Source of the DNA: a bacterium
Lineage (GTDB): Bacteria; Elusimicrobiota; Elusimicrobia; UBA1565; UBA9628
DNA: 64,000 nt
Reading direction: 5' to 3'
Assembly: GCA_021796015.1 (NCBI GenBank)
Contig: JAJYOT010000003.1
Coordinates: 1 to 64,000 of the forward strand
Shown: in pieces, positions 41,017 to 50,377 of the stretch
Layout of the letters: every line of letters starts with the position of its first letter
How positions within the stretch are numbered: the first letter of the stretch is position 1
Program-made: the position numbers and the translations under genes
The notes under the pieces: model-generated
What the model saw: only the letters and a program-made list of their open reading frames with translations
What the model was told of the DNA's origin: nothing
The model's database searches: none

Positions 41017-44000
41017 CTACCTTTCAACGGCGACTTTGTAAATATCGTTAGTTCCTTGATAGGTGACGTAAACGAGATAAACTCCACTGGCGACAAGACG
41101 GCCTCCGTGGTTAGTTCCCGGCCAATGAAAAAGGCCGGAGGCGTCGGCGGTTCCCTCAAAAACTAAGGAACCCATGACGGTGTAAATGCGAACTCGGGCG
41201 CTCGCCGGCAAATTCTGAAAAGTGACGTATCCATTTCCGCGAGAGGGATAGAGTGGGTTGGGATAAATTAAAACGTTGTTAACGCTGGTTCCGGCGGCAA
41301 CCGAACCCAGTTCAAATTGAGAGATGTGGTTTAAGGTGGCCGTAAACTGGGAGGCGGGTTGGTTGATGGTTGTTTCAACTGGGATACAGGTATTAGGGCC
41401 AGTGACGCGCAGGAGTGATGCTGTATTGAGATTAAGTCCCAGGACCTGCTGGGTGGTATAAGAGAGAGTCAAGGTGAGCGGAGTCGTCGGCTCAATGGCC
41501 GGGCTTGCCGTTACGGAAATTCCAATTTGAGACCCCGTCCCCGGACAAAGGGGCGGAGATGTTGAAAGAGGCGAGATGACGAGAATGACGTTTTGCGAAA
41601 AAGAATTTGGTTGGACGAGAATACTTCCCGTTTCGCCGTTTGCAAGAGTGAAGTTTTCATAGGTTCGGGAACTGGTCATTACATAAATTCCGGAACTTCC
41701 TGGGGGCGCCCCATTGTTAAAGGTTAGGGTTGATACGACGTTTGAGAAGGCGCTCAAGGCTTGGTTTTCGTTTTCGGCTTGTCCACGAATATAGTAGGTA
41801 TATCCGCCGAGGAGGCCAGAAATGGTCGCGGTACTGCCATTAAAATTGTCTGAGAAAGCAATGGCTGTACTGACGGTGTTGGCAAAATCATCGGTGGAAT
41901 AGGTGATTTGATAATTGTCTAATGATGAGTTTGTGGTGGTACTCCACTCAATCGAAATAGATCCGGCCGTGGTTCCTAAGACCGTCAGGTTTTGCGGCGG
42001 AACGGGCAAGGTTTCTTCCGAGGTCCCCAGAATGAGCGGCGTGCTGAGTATTCCATCTCCATTAATGGCAAAAACCTGGGTTTGGAACCAGGTTCCTGGG
42101 AGAGGCAGGCCCGTGACATTACAATAGGAGAAACTGCTGGCCGCCGTTGTTAGGCTGGTAAAGACATTCGTTGAGACGTTCAACGCGGTGACGCTACAGA
42201 TATAAAGGGTGTAATTAGGGTTGCCGTTAGTTGCCCATTGCCCGAGAAACCCAGAAGTTGAAATGGCGGTAATGGCTGGGCTGACAGGGGTTGGTTGAGC
42301 CGCATCAGTATAGATGGTGGCGCTTGAGGTAAAAGGTCCTTGCCCGGAAGAAGTCACGGCGGCGATTTCAACCGAGCGTGGAGAATTAATAGCGAGTCCC
42401 GAATCCGTAAAGTAGTCGTTGACGGTTGTTCCAATCAAAGCGGGTGGGGTCGTGGTCGCGTTATAAACCGCGAAATACCCTCCAGTGGGAAGAGCGGCGC
42501 TGGTCCAACTCCAATTAATGGAAGTTGGACTTCCGGGCGTTCCAGAGAGATTAAAAACCTCATTAACGGTCATGGTTGTCACGATATTGCTAAATCCGGC
42601 CGAGGCAATCCCATTATAGTTGAAAGCCCTGACTCTGAAATAATAAGTCGTTTCCATTTGGAGGGGCGAAATGACGGCTTGAGTTGAGGTGTAGTCGAGT
42701 GAATTGGGAATCGGGGTTGAAAAGGAATTGACGAAACCATCCGTTGATTCGGAAATTTCATAGACCGTGCCAAGAGAGTTTCCATTTGGGTCCCATCCCA
42801 AGATCAGACTGGAACCTGTGTCCGATGAGATAAAAAGATTTTGAGGAACTGCGGCAAAGGTATAGGTAATATTAGATGTAGCCCCTGGGCCGTCTCCGGA
42901 AATTGTGTACGGGGCGACCAAAAGTTGCACGGTTGTGTTTGGAGCCAGGTTTGTTTCCAAATAAGAAGTCTGGGCATCGGTTGAGAGAAAAACCCCGGTG
43001 GTGGCTTGATAAACGTCATAACCGTCAAAGGTTCCGGCCGCCGCGCTCCAAGCCCAGGAAACGGAAGAAATTCCGAGTATCGTGGGCTGCGGAATTCCTG
43101 TCGCGGATGCCGGCAACGGCGGCCCGGCGTGAACCAAGATCGCGGACGAATATTGGGCGTTAGAACCTTCTCTGAGCTGATACCAGCCGTAGGGGAGGGC
43201 GGAGTTGTTGGCCGGGAGTTGAACCGTAATGGAAGAATCGCTGTTAGTCCAGGTATTGGCGGAGTTGGCATAAACGGCGGTTGTTAGGTCAACCATGAAA
43301 CTGGCGCCGTTATCGGTGGCGTTAAGGACTAAACGCGGTTTATTTTGGTCGGAATTGGCGCTGGAAGCCCCGCCCCCAGAAGCTTCAGTGACCCCATGGA
43401 AGTTACTACCAGTGACCGTAATATTTGCTCCGTTAAGAAGAACCGGAAGATTGACGGAGTTCACAACGGGTTGTCTTAGACTTGGCGGGGCGTTGACGGT
43501 GTCTGCGTCCGGGGAGGCGGTAAAGAAATAGGAATTAGTTCCCGATAAATAATTACCTCCTCCCTGAGAGCTGAGCCCTCCAATATCAAAGACGGTTCCG
43601 GAAAGAGAGATGCTTGTTGTGTGAGCGGCTTTGGGCGAAACGCCTCCAGTAATGGACCATTTTCCAGAATAAGAGTCATAGACCTCGATATCTCCCACCG
43701 CGCCAACAGTGGTAAATCCTCCTGAAACTAAAACTCCACCATTTGGGAGTAAGACTGTGTTATGATCAAAACGCGCGTCAGTGAGAGAACCCGTGGTAGA
43801 CCAGCTATTTACGGGCGGTGGACTGTAGAGATAGGCGCTAGATTGTTCCCCAGTTCCATTATCACCGCCAACCACCAAGACATTTCCATCAGATAAGAGG
43901 GTCGTCGTATGCCCCCATAACGCGGCGGGCATGGAAGCGGCAGCGCTCCAGGAGTTCGTTGCGGGGGTATAAATTTCGGCATTGCTGGTTGGTCCTCCGC

Positions 44001-46215
44001 TATTTTGTCCGCCAGCGACAAGAACGGTTCCATCTTGAAGAAGGGTCGCCGTATGTTGGGCGACAGGGTAAGGTAGTGACCCTGTTGGAGCCCAGGTGGC
44101 GGAGGTTGAATAATAGATTTCGGCCGTGTTGAGATAGGTGCTTCCATTTTCCACTCCTCCAACGACAAGAACATTTCCATTGGGAAGAATGGTTGCGGTG
44201 TGATACTGTCGGGGATAGTTCATGGATCCGGTGATCGTCCAGGCGTTTCCGGTGGAGTTATAAATCTCACAGCTGGAAAGAGTCCCAGTACTAAAATTAA
44301 AACCTCCGGCGATGAGGACGTTTCCGTTGGGCAACAGTGTGGCGGTTTGTTTGGCGCGCGAGACATTGAGGGGGCTTGTGGTGCTAAAAGTCAGAGCATT
44401 CGGATCAAAAATGAGAGAGGTGTTAAGAGTATCGGTAGAGACGTCTTGGCCGCCCGCGATGAGAATTTTTCCGTCGGGTAATGTTGTCGCCGTATGATAG
44501 GCCCGGGGTCCCGGAAGGGCTGGCCCGGTGATTGCTTGGGTAAAGGGCTCAATTCCCATAATGATGTCGACGTTTCCAGAGACGTTTCCTTGGGTGACAT
44601 AGGATGTTCCGTTCCAGGTCGCTCCTCCGATAACCTCATTGGTGTCCATGGGAGACAAAAGGGAATTCTCGGCGAACCGCGAGGGGTTATAGGGGGCGTA
44701 GGGCGGTTTCGAGGGATCTATATAAAAAGCGACGAGCGGGGGGCCGGCTAAGGCTGCGGTTTCAAGGGTCCAGGCGTTTTTCTGGGGATTGTAGCTTTCG
44801 ACATCGGCAAAAACCATGCTGGAAATAATAATGGAAATGGGCGTGTTGGTGCCGGCGGCTTCGCTCATGGAAGAAGATGAACCGCCTGGAGACAAATTAA
44901 TAGGCGATGAACAAGGCGTTTTTGTACAACTGATGCTGCCACTTAAAGGCGGAAGAGACTCTAGCTGAATTTCCCCACAGGTCCAAGGAGGGCTGTTTCC
45001 TGATGTATAAACGCAGGTTCCCTGTCCATTAATAGATACGTTAAAAGCTTTGACATTGATGGTTACACTAGAAAGAACGATTTGGCTGTTTGGAAAACTC
45101 GCGAATCCGCCCACAATGATGCCTGCGCTGTTGACGGAGAGGTTGAGTAAAACAGGAGAGACGTTTGCGAGAGTGACGGTTTGAAATGTGAATGTGGATG
45201 ATGGGCCGCTATAAGCGATGCTTCCGCTGACTTGCAAGGAAGGGTAGGGATCATTAGAGGTGGGAATGGTTCCCAGTCCTCCTGAGACATTGACATTCCC
45301 ATTGGCGTCCAAGTCCGCCGCGAATTTTTCGCGGTTTTCATACATGGGGGCTCCTGGTGAAAATCCATTTGCCGGATCATAAATCTGAACGGTGCTGGTG
45401 CTTTCATTAATTCCTGGGATGGCTTGGGTGAGAGGATTATTAACCGCGTTTTTCCCCCCGACAATGAGAATGCGGCCGTCTCCCATGGCGGTTGCCGTAT
45501 GAAAAGCGGTTTCAAGAAGGAGTGCGGGGCCGCCAGTAAATGAACCTGGAGAACCGGGGGTATAGGTCTCAGTGGCGTCAATATAGTTTCCCCCGCTAAT
45601 GCCTCCGGCCATGAAGACCTTTCCGCTGGGTAAAAGAGTGGCTGAGTGAAAAGCGCGGGCCGTATTCATTGTGGGGCCTGCGACAATAGTTCCGGGGCCG
45701 TAGGCTCCCGACATGTCCGGCGTGTAAATATCGCAGGTATTGGCCGCTGTTCCCGCCGTATTTGGATAGCCTCCGCAAATCAAAACGGTTCCGTTGTTAA
45801 GGAGGGTCGCCGTGTGCCCAAAACGGGCAACGCTTAAAGTTGGACCCGTAGCCCAAGTATTTGTGGTGGGGTTATAAATTTCGGTCGTATTTAAAACTCC
45901 GTTAATGTTATTGATTCCGCCGGCGACAAGAACCAAACCATTCGGCAAAACCGTCGCGGTGTGGGAGCTTACGGCGGGCAAGCCCGAGGTTGCGGCTTGA
46001 GTGACGGTATTATTGGGATTAATCAGTTGGGCGCGGGCTGTTGCGGGCGGGTTAGTTGTTGTCTCTCCGCCGACGACGAGAATGGAGCCGTCCGGCAATA
46101 AACTGGAGCTTTGACCGAACACGGCGGTTAATTGCGCATGGGATAGATTTGGGAAAATAAGGCACGATAATAGCCCCGCCGCCGTTATCCAAGAAATTTT
46201 TAATCGTTTAGACAT
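41017..46215 (-). CDS. Giant Kelch-repeat/FnIII surface protein with sorting-type C-terminus
   Basis: A 1732-residue secreted protein. A signal peptide (about 1-27) is followed by a long Kelch series (about 30-900) with the repeated unit HTAT-L-(P/S)-(D/N)G-x-V-(L/F)-(V/I)-x-GG. At least twelve units are visible, so several beta propellers or one large array are likely. About four fibronectin III domains follow (about 1050-1480), then a ZU5-like sheet domain and a C-terminal YPNPLYPS...VYLVYVTYQG region like T9SS type A or FlgD domains. It could bind polysaccharide or host surfaces. The window has no other large exported protein. It lies 34 bases upstream of the PorV-like gene. Confidence 0.9.
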   Translation of the reverse strand: MSKRLKISWITAAGLLSCLIFPNLSHAQLTAVFGQSSSLLPDGSILVVGGETTTNPPATARAQLINPNNTVTQAATSGLPAVSSHTATVLPNGLVLVAGGINNINGVLNTTEIYNPTTNTWATGPTLSVARFGHTATLLNNGTVLICGGYPNTAGTAANTCDIYTPDMSGAYGPGTIVAGPTMNTARAFHSATLLPSGKVFMAGGISGGNYIDATETYTPGSPGSFTGGPALLLETAFHTATAMGDGRILIVGGKNAVNNPLTQAIPGINESTSTVQIYDPANGFSPGAPMYENREKFAADLDANGNVNVSGGLGTIPTSNDPYPSLQVSGSIAYSGPSSTFTFQTVTLANVSPVLLNLSVNSAGIIVGGFASFPNSQIVLSSVTINVKAFNVSINGQGTCVYTSGNSPPWTCGEIQLESLPPLSGSISCTKTPCSSPINLSPGGSSSSMSEAAGTNTPISIIISSMVFADVESYNPQKNAWTLETAALAGPPLVAFYIDPSKPPYAPYNPSRFAENSLLSPMDTNEVIGGATWNGTSYVTQGNVSGNVDIIMGIEPFTQAITGPALPGPRAYHTATTLPDGKILIAGGQDVSTDTLNTSLIFDPNALTFSTTSPLNVSRAKQTATLLPNGNVLIAGGFNFSTGTLSSCEIYNSTGNAWTITGSMNYPRQYHTATILPNGNVLVVGGVENGSTYLNTAEIYYSTSATWAPTGSLPYPVAQHTATLLQDGTVLVAGGQNSGGPTSNAEIYTPATNSWSAAASMPAALWGHTTTLLSDGNVLVVGGDNGTGEQSSAYLYSPPPVNSWSTTGSLTDARFDHNTVLLPNGGVLVSGGFTTVGAVGDIEVYDSYSGKWSITGGVSPKAAHTTSISLSGTVFDIGGLSSQGGGNYLSGTNSYFFTASPDADTVNAPPSLRQPVVNSVNLPVLLNGANITVTGSNFHGVTEASGGGASSANSDQNKPRLVLNATDNGASFMVDLTTAVYANSANTWTNSDSSITVQLPANNSALPYGWYQLREGSNAQYSSAILVHAGPPLPASATGIPQPTILGISSVSWAWSAAAGTFDGYDVYQATTGVFLSTDAQTSYLETNLAPNTTVQLLVAPYTISGDGPGATSNITYTFAAVPQNLFISSDTGSSLILGWDPNGNSLGTVYEISESTDGFVNSFSTPIPNSLDYTSTQAVISPLQMETTYYFRVRAFNYNGIASAGFSNIVTTMTVNEVFNLSGTPGSPTSINWSWTSAALPTGGYFAVYNATTTPPALIGTTVNDYFTDSGLAINSPRSVEIAAVTSSGQGPFTSSATIYTDAAQPTPVSPAITAISTSGFLGQWATNGNPNYTLYICSVTALNVSTNVFTSLTTAASSFSYCNVTGLPLPGTWFQTQVFAINGDGILSTPLILGTSEETLPVPPQNLTVLGTTAGSISIEWSTTTNSSLDNYQITYSTDDFANTVSTAIAFSDNFNGSTATISGLLGGYTYYIRGQAENENQALSAFSNVVSTLTFNNGAPPGSSGIYVMTSSRTYENFTLANGETGSILVQPNSFSQNVILVISPLSTSPPLCPGTGSQIGISVTASPAIEPTTPLTLTLSYTTQQVLGLNLNTASLLRVTGPNTCIPVETTINQPASQFTATLNHISQFELGSVAAGTSVNNVLIYPNPLYPSRGNGYVTFQNLPASARVRIYTVMGSLVFEGTADASGLFHWPGTNHGGRLVASGVYLVYVTYQGTNDIYKVAVER

Positions 46216-46287
46216 GGCTCAAGCCGCTGAAAAAGAGGATAACAGGGATGTGTTACGGAAAAATGACGGGTTAGTAAACTCCGCGCG

Positions 46288-46884
46288 CTATTTTTCAAGG
46301 GAGAAATAAGAAAATCGGCCTTTATGTCTTGGATTGCGAGGATCGAGGATTTTTTTCCCATCCACCATAAACTGATAATGATAATTTCCCGGCATTAAAA
46401 AAACTTTTGCTTTCCAAGGGCCGCGCTTGGTCTTTTTAAAAGGCTTTTCCCCCCCGCGAATAAACGAAGCGATGAGAAAGACGTGGCGAGCTTTTCTTCC
46501 GTAATAGTCAAATATTACGCCTCGGGCCTTACCGAGACCGCGGGAAGGGAGTATTTGAGGCTCTTGAGCGCGCGCTGGTTTTGGTTGCGAAATTTTATTT
46601 TTTTGCGCTTTTGGCGCCGGCGAAGATGCGGGTTTGGGCGAGGCCGTGGCGGGCGTTTGAGGGGTAGCAGGTTTTAAAGGCTGGGGAATGGAAGAAACGG
46701 CGCGAAGCGGTTTAGACGGAATTGGTTTGAACGGATGAACGGGAGCGGAAAGCTCGTGTCCAGAATTTTGCCAACTTTCATAGAGATTCGCGGCAAAAAC
46801 GCCTCCAAAAATAACCACGAAAAAAGAATCGACGACGAGAAGAAGTCCCCACAACTTTTGTCCCGATTGATTCATTTCGTTCAA
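46288..46884 (-). CDS. Membrane-anchored protein with CBM48-like domain
   Basis: A 198-residue protein with an N-terminal membrane anchor (about 12-33), a proline/alanine-rich linker (about 40-110) and a C-terminal glycogen-binding-like domain: VIFDYYGRKARHVFLIASF, WKAKVFLMPGNYHYQFMVDG, DPRNPRHKG. This pattern is shared with AMPK/CBM48 and isoamylase N-terminal E-set domains. Its carbohydrate ligand is not known, and the tethered form is unusual. It sits downstream of kdsC and pgi, so glycogen or envelope sugar metabolism is a reasonable link. Confidence 0.72.
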   Translation of the reverse strand: MNEMNQSGQKLWGLLLVVDSFFVVIFGGVFAANLYESWQNSGHELSAPVHPFKPIPSKPLRAVSSIPQPLKPATPQTPATASPKPASSPAPKAQKNKISQPKPARAQEPQILPSRGLGKARGVIFDYYGRKARHVFLIASFIRGGEKPFKKTKRGPWKAKVFLMPGNYHYQFMVDGKKILDPRNPRHKGRFSYFSLEK

Positions 46885-46910
46885 AATTATAACAAAGAAA
46901 TTGTCGCGTG

Positions 46911-47456
46911 TTAACGAAATTTGGCCAGAATCTTAGGCCAGAGCCCTTGGGCTTTGAGAATCATTTCGGAAATTTCCCTGACCGCGCCTTTCCCGCCGGG
47001 ATTTTGACTGACCCATCTAGCCGCTTGTTTGACCTCGGGGCGTGCGTTGTTAACCGCGACGCCGATGCCGGCCGATTTAATCACGGGGATGTCCGGCAAA
47101 TCATCTCCGATATAGAGCGCGTGTTCAGGCGGGATTTTAGAGCTTTGGCAAATTTCTTCAAAGACCGCCATTTTGTCGAGGCGACCCTGGTAGATAAAAG
47201 AGACGTTTAGAGCTTTAAGCCTCTCGGCTAACCCCGCCGAATTTCTTCCGCTGATAATTCCAGTTTTGATTTGAAAATCCGCCAGCCAAGCCAGAGAGAT
47301 GGCGTCTTGCGCATGAACGCCCTTAAATTCGACGAGGCCTTCTTTGAGCGCAAAATGGTAAACGGCCCCATCGGTTAAAACCCCATCTACGTCCATGAGG
47401 ACCAGCTTAATTTTTTTCGCGGCCTGAAAAAATTGGCTTTGGTTTTTAAATTTCAT
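46911..47456 (-). CDS. kdsC: 3-deoxy-D-manno-octulosonate 8-phosphate phosphatase
   Basis: HAD-type phosphatase making KDO for lipopolysaccharide, 181 residues. The catalytic motif I is DVDGVLTDG (about 21-29), with Lys in motif III and YIGDDLPDIPV as motif IV (about 117-127). Length and motifs are those of KdsC rather than a larger HAD. Its presence implies an outer membrane with KDO-containing LPS. It starts 4 bases after pgi ends. Confidence 0.92.
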   Translation of the reverse strand: MKFKNQSQFFQAAKKIKLVLMDVDGVLTDGAVYHFALKEGLVEFKGVHAQDAISLAWLADFQIKTGIISGRNSAGLAERLKALNVSFIYQGRLDKMAVFEEICQSSKIPPEHALYIGDDLPDIPVIKSAGIGVAVNNARPEVKQAARWVSQNPGGKGAVREISEMILKAQGLWPKILAKFR

Positions 47457-47460
47457 GCGG

Positions 47461-49176
47461 TTATTTTTTTAAGGCTTGGGTGACGGCTTTAACCGCTGCA
47501 AATTCATTCGTGGGAAAATCAAGCCTAAGAATTCGGTGTCCGGAAGACTTAAGAGCGGAGTAATCTCCCAAAGCCTGGGCCCGAATCAAGGTTTCAAAAC
47601 CCCACGGACGGCCGGGAATGGGGAGTTTTTTTTCTTTCGTCAAGGCGATTTCCAGAAAAAGCCCGCCCGCTCCGCCGCCTTTGTAGAGTTGTCCGGTTGA
47701 ATGGAGGTAACGAGGGCCAAATTCGAGGGCGAAAGGAACGCGGTAAGTTTTCGCGAGAAAAGTTCGGACATTCTCCAACTCTTTTTGAATGGCGTTTTCC
47801 GGATGGAGATAGGCCAAGATGACGGCGTAGTCCCCCGCCTTAAGACGGGAGCAGTGTTTTTTGAGCAAGTCCGAAAGCGGCCAATTGGGTTTTTTCTGAT
47901 CTTTAAGGATTATCTCCTTAAGCGTCTCATCTCCGAACGCCTGGGCTTCTCCGGAACGGAGGAAAGGCTTCTCCTCAGCTATTTTCCCTTTTTTGGCCTT
48001 AGAAAGAATTTCGACGGTCAAATCTTTTGCGGCTTGGACATTGGGCTGATCAAAAGGATTAATCCCCAACAAGAACCCGGCGGTGGCCGTCGCCGCTTCC
48101 CAGAGAAAAAATTGCTCCGAGAGTTCATAGGGGTTTTCAGCGGCATAAGACAAACAAGGCGCGCCGCTTTCTATTATCTTTTTGATTAAATCAGCCGAGC
48201 GAGCGTCCTCACGATGAGTAATCCCGACAAAAATGCGATCAGAGCCGATATCTTTAAGGGATAATTCATCTTCCGCGATAATCGGCACGATTCCGCGCCC
48301 CTCTTTTCCAGTTGACTCGGCGATGAGTTGCTCAATCCACAGCCCAAAGGCTTTATATTGAGGGGAGAGAATCAAGGTCAATTTATCTTGTCCCTTGCGG
48401 GCATGAGCGCCTAAAAACGCGCCGAGACGGAGGGCCGGGTTTTTCTCCGGATTATTCTCCGAGAGAAGCTGGGCTCTTATTTTTCGGGCGCGATTGAGGA
48501 TTTCTTCGACGTTGAGGCCCGAGATCGCGGCCGGAACAATGCCGAAATTAGTCAGCGCGGAATATCTTCCCCCCACTTGGGGGTTGCCGGGCCAAATTTT
48601 TCGAAAGCGCATTTGAGAGGCTTTTTTCTCAAGGCTCGTCTTGGGGTCGGTCACGGCGATAAAATGGTGAGAAGCTCTATCCCCCAAGATTTTTTGAGTC
48701 TCCGAAAAAAAATAATCCATGAAGCAATTGGGCTCCATGGTGGAGCCGGATTTACTGGAAACGATAAACAGAGTTTTTTTGAGGTTGAGTTTCTTTTGAA
48801 GGGCCAAAACGGATTCTGGGGAAGTTGAATCCAAAACCTCAAGCCGGATTTTGTGATTAATGTGCGGGAAACATTCTTTAAATACCTCGCAACAGAGACT
48901 CGATCCTCCCATTCCCAAAACGACGGCAAACTCAATTTCTTCTCTCTCCAGTTCCGAGACAAAAGACCTAAGCGAACCCAAAGACATGGCGGTTGTCTCG
49001 GGGGCGTCTATCCAGCCCAGGGCTTGACGGATAATGGCTTGATGGGCGGGTTCTTTTTTCCACAAAGAGGGTTGTTGAGCTTTAAAGAGACTAAGAAAAT
49101 CGCTTTTTTTTAATTCCTCAAACGCAGCTTCGACGGCGGGGCTTTGAACGGCTTTGGTTTCTTCCAGGGTATTCAT
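47461..49176 (-). CDS. pgi: Glucose-6-phosphate isomerase
   Basis: Interconverts glucose-6-P and fructose-6-P, 571 residues. The SIS-type sugar isomerase signature appears in VLGMGGSSLCCEVFKE (about 84-99) and FIVSSKSGSTMEPN (about 138-151), with the active-site Glu region at about 210-220. The sequence is of the longer type that in other genomes is fused to transaldolase; here it stands alone. It overlaps the rpiB stop (ATGA). It sits with rpiB and close to zwf and gnd, so carbon flows between glycolysis and the pentose phosphate pathway. Confidence 0.93.
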   Translation of the reverse strand: MNTLEETKAVQSPAVEAAFEELKKSDFLSLFKAQQPSLWKKEPAHQAIIRQALGWIDAPETTAMSLGSLRSFVSELEREEIEFAVVLGMGGSSLCCEVFKECFPHINHKIRLEVLDSTSPESVLALQKKLNLKKTLFIVSSKSGSTMEPNCFMDYFFSETQKILGDRASHHFIAVTDPKTSLEKKASQMRFRKIWPGNPQVGGRYSALTNFGIVPAAISGLNVEEILNRARKIRAQLLSENNPEKNPALRLGAFLGAHARKGQDKLTLILSPQYKAFGLWIEQLIAESTGKEGRGIVPIIAEDELSLKDIGSDRIFVGITHREDARSADLIKKIIESGAPCLSYAAENPYELSEQFFLWEAATATAGFLLGINPFDQPNVQAAKDLTVEILSKAKKGKIAEEKPFLRSGEAQAFGDETLKEIILKDQKKPNWPLSDLLKKHCSRLKAGDYAVILAYLHPENAIQKELENVRTFLAKTYRVPFALEFGPRYLHSTGQLYKGGGAGGLFLEIALTKEKKLPIPGRPWGFETLIRAQALGDYSALKSSGHRILRLDFPTNEFAAVKAVTQALKK

Positions 49177-49628
49177 TTGGCGAACTCCTTTTCTATGGAC
49201 AATACTTTCTTAAGGCGTCTTAAATGTCTTTCAGCATTTGAAAATCGGGCGGAGAGAAAAACATTTAGAATTTCTTTCGCGAGTTCTTCCCCGATAATTC
49301 TCCCTCCAAGACAGAGAACATTCATGTCGTCGTCTTCCACCCCTTGCCGGGCGGAAAAAGTGTCGTGACAAACGCAAGCTCGGATTCCTGTTACTTTGTT
49401 GGCCGCGACATTAGCTCCGACTCCGCTTCCGCAAATAAGAATGCCGCGCTCGACTTTTTTTTCAGCGACAGAGAGGGCGACGGCCTTGGCGAAATCGGGA
49501 TAATCATCTTGCGGGTCTGGAAGGCCTTGGCTTAAGTCCAATAATTCGTATCCATTCTTTTTTAAATTTTCCGCAAGTTTTATTTTCAGGGCATATCCCG
49601 CGTGATCGGAGGCGATGGCGATTTTCAT
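49173..49628 (-). CDS. rpiB: Ribose-5-phosphate isomerase B
   Basis: RpiB/LacA-type isomerase, 151 residues. The N-terminal IASDHAGYALK (about 4-14) and the catalytic Cys region GILICGSGVGANVAANK (about 62-78) are diagnostic, and a later HDTFSARQGVEDDDMNVL fits the family. It interconverts ribose-5-P and ribulose-5-P in the pentose pathway. It overlaps both neighbours by four bases. Confidence 0.96.
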   Translation of the reverse strand: MKIAIASDHAGYALKIKLAENLKKNGYELLDLSQGLPDPQDDYPDFAKAVALSVAEKKVERGILICGSGVGANVAANKVTGIRACVCHDTFSARQGVEDDDMNVLCLGGRIIGEELAKEILNVFLSARFSNAERHLRRLKKVLSIEKEFAK

Positions 49629-50353
49629 GGCTTAGGGTTGGGGGTTTCGGTGGTTTGATTAACTTCAATTAAAGCTTTTTGAATCGAATTGATCCAAGAT
49701 TGCTCGCTTTTTCTAACGTTTTCCGGCATTTCGGGATCAACCATTTGGCGAATAATTTGGGCTAGAAGTTTCCTCTTATCGTGGGTCTTGTGTTTAAACT
49801 CAATAGAAACCGAACGTGGACTTTCCTGTGTCGCGGGAGTTGCGGAAATATCTAATTCTCCGATCACGATGGTTTTTTCCGGCTTGACGACCAAGGGTTT
49901 GAGTTGCGATAAGCTTTTGGGAAAAGCGGGGAAATATTTTTTTCCATCGGCGACGATGGGAAGAGTCTTGAGGGTTATTCCCATGAAATTTTTTGGAGCT
50001 TCGATTCGGTAGGTTCCCGCGGCAATCTGGTAGAGAAGAGTTCTTCTGGCGGGAAGATAAAAATTGTAGGTTTCTAAAGACCCTCCTCCAACACCTTGCA
50101 ATGTGAGGTGAACCCCTCCGGTATAAGCCAATCCGTCGGGCGTTTTGATTCTGGCCGCGATGATGACAGCCCCTCGATTGGGCGAAATATCCGCGGTTGT
50201 CCTTGGGGCTGTTCCCGCGCAAGCGCATAAAATAAACGGCAAACAGAGAGAAAAGGAGAGACAAGGAAAGCGACGGAGAGAAACGGAGAGAAAAGGAAAG
50301 AGGCCGTTTCCCCTCGCCTTCCGTTTCTTTCTTTTACTTTCCGTTACTTTCAT
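49625..50353 (-). CDS. Lipoprotein, unknown family
   Basis: A 242-residue protein with a long basic leader (1-20) and a hydrophobic signal ending in a lipobox, LPFILCAC, with the acylated Cys about residue 45. The mature part is beta-rich at first (about 60-140, possible carboxypeptidase-regulatory-like or Ig fold) and helical at the end (about 170-242). The leader is built from the same purine-rich repeat as the BatE leader. The start has GGAAAGGAA upstream. It lies between rpiB and a SpoIID-type gene; role unknown. Confidence 0.75.
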   Translation of the reverse strand: MKVTESKRKKRKARGNGLFPFLSVSLRRFPCLSFSLCLPFILCACAGTAPRTTADISPNRGAVIIAARIKTPDGLAYTGGVHLTLQGVGGGSLETYNFYLPARRTLLYQIAAGTYRIEAPKNFMGITLKTLPIVADGKKYFPAFPKSLSQLKPLVVKPEKTIVIGELDISATPATQESPRSVSIEFKHKTHDKRKLLAQIIRQMVDPEMPENVRKSEQSWINSIQKALIEVNQTTETPNPKP

Positions 50354-50377
50354 TTCCTTTCCGCTACTCTTTATATA

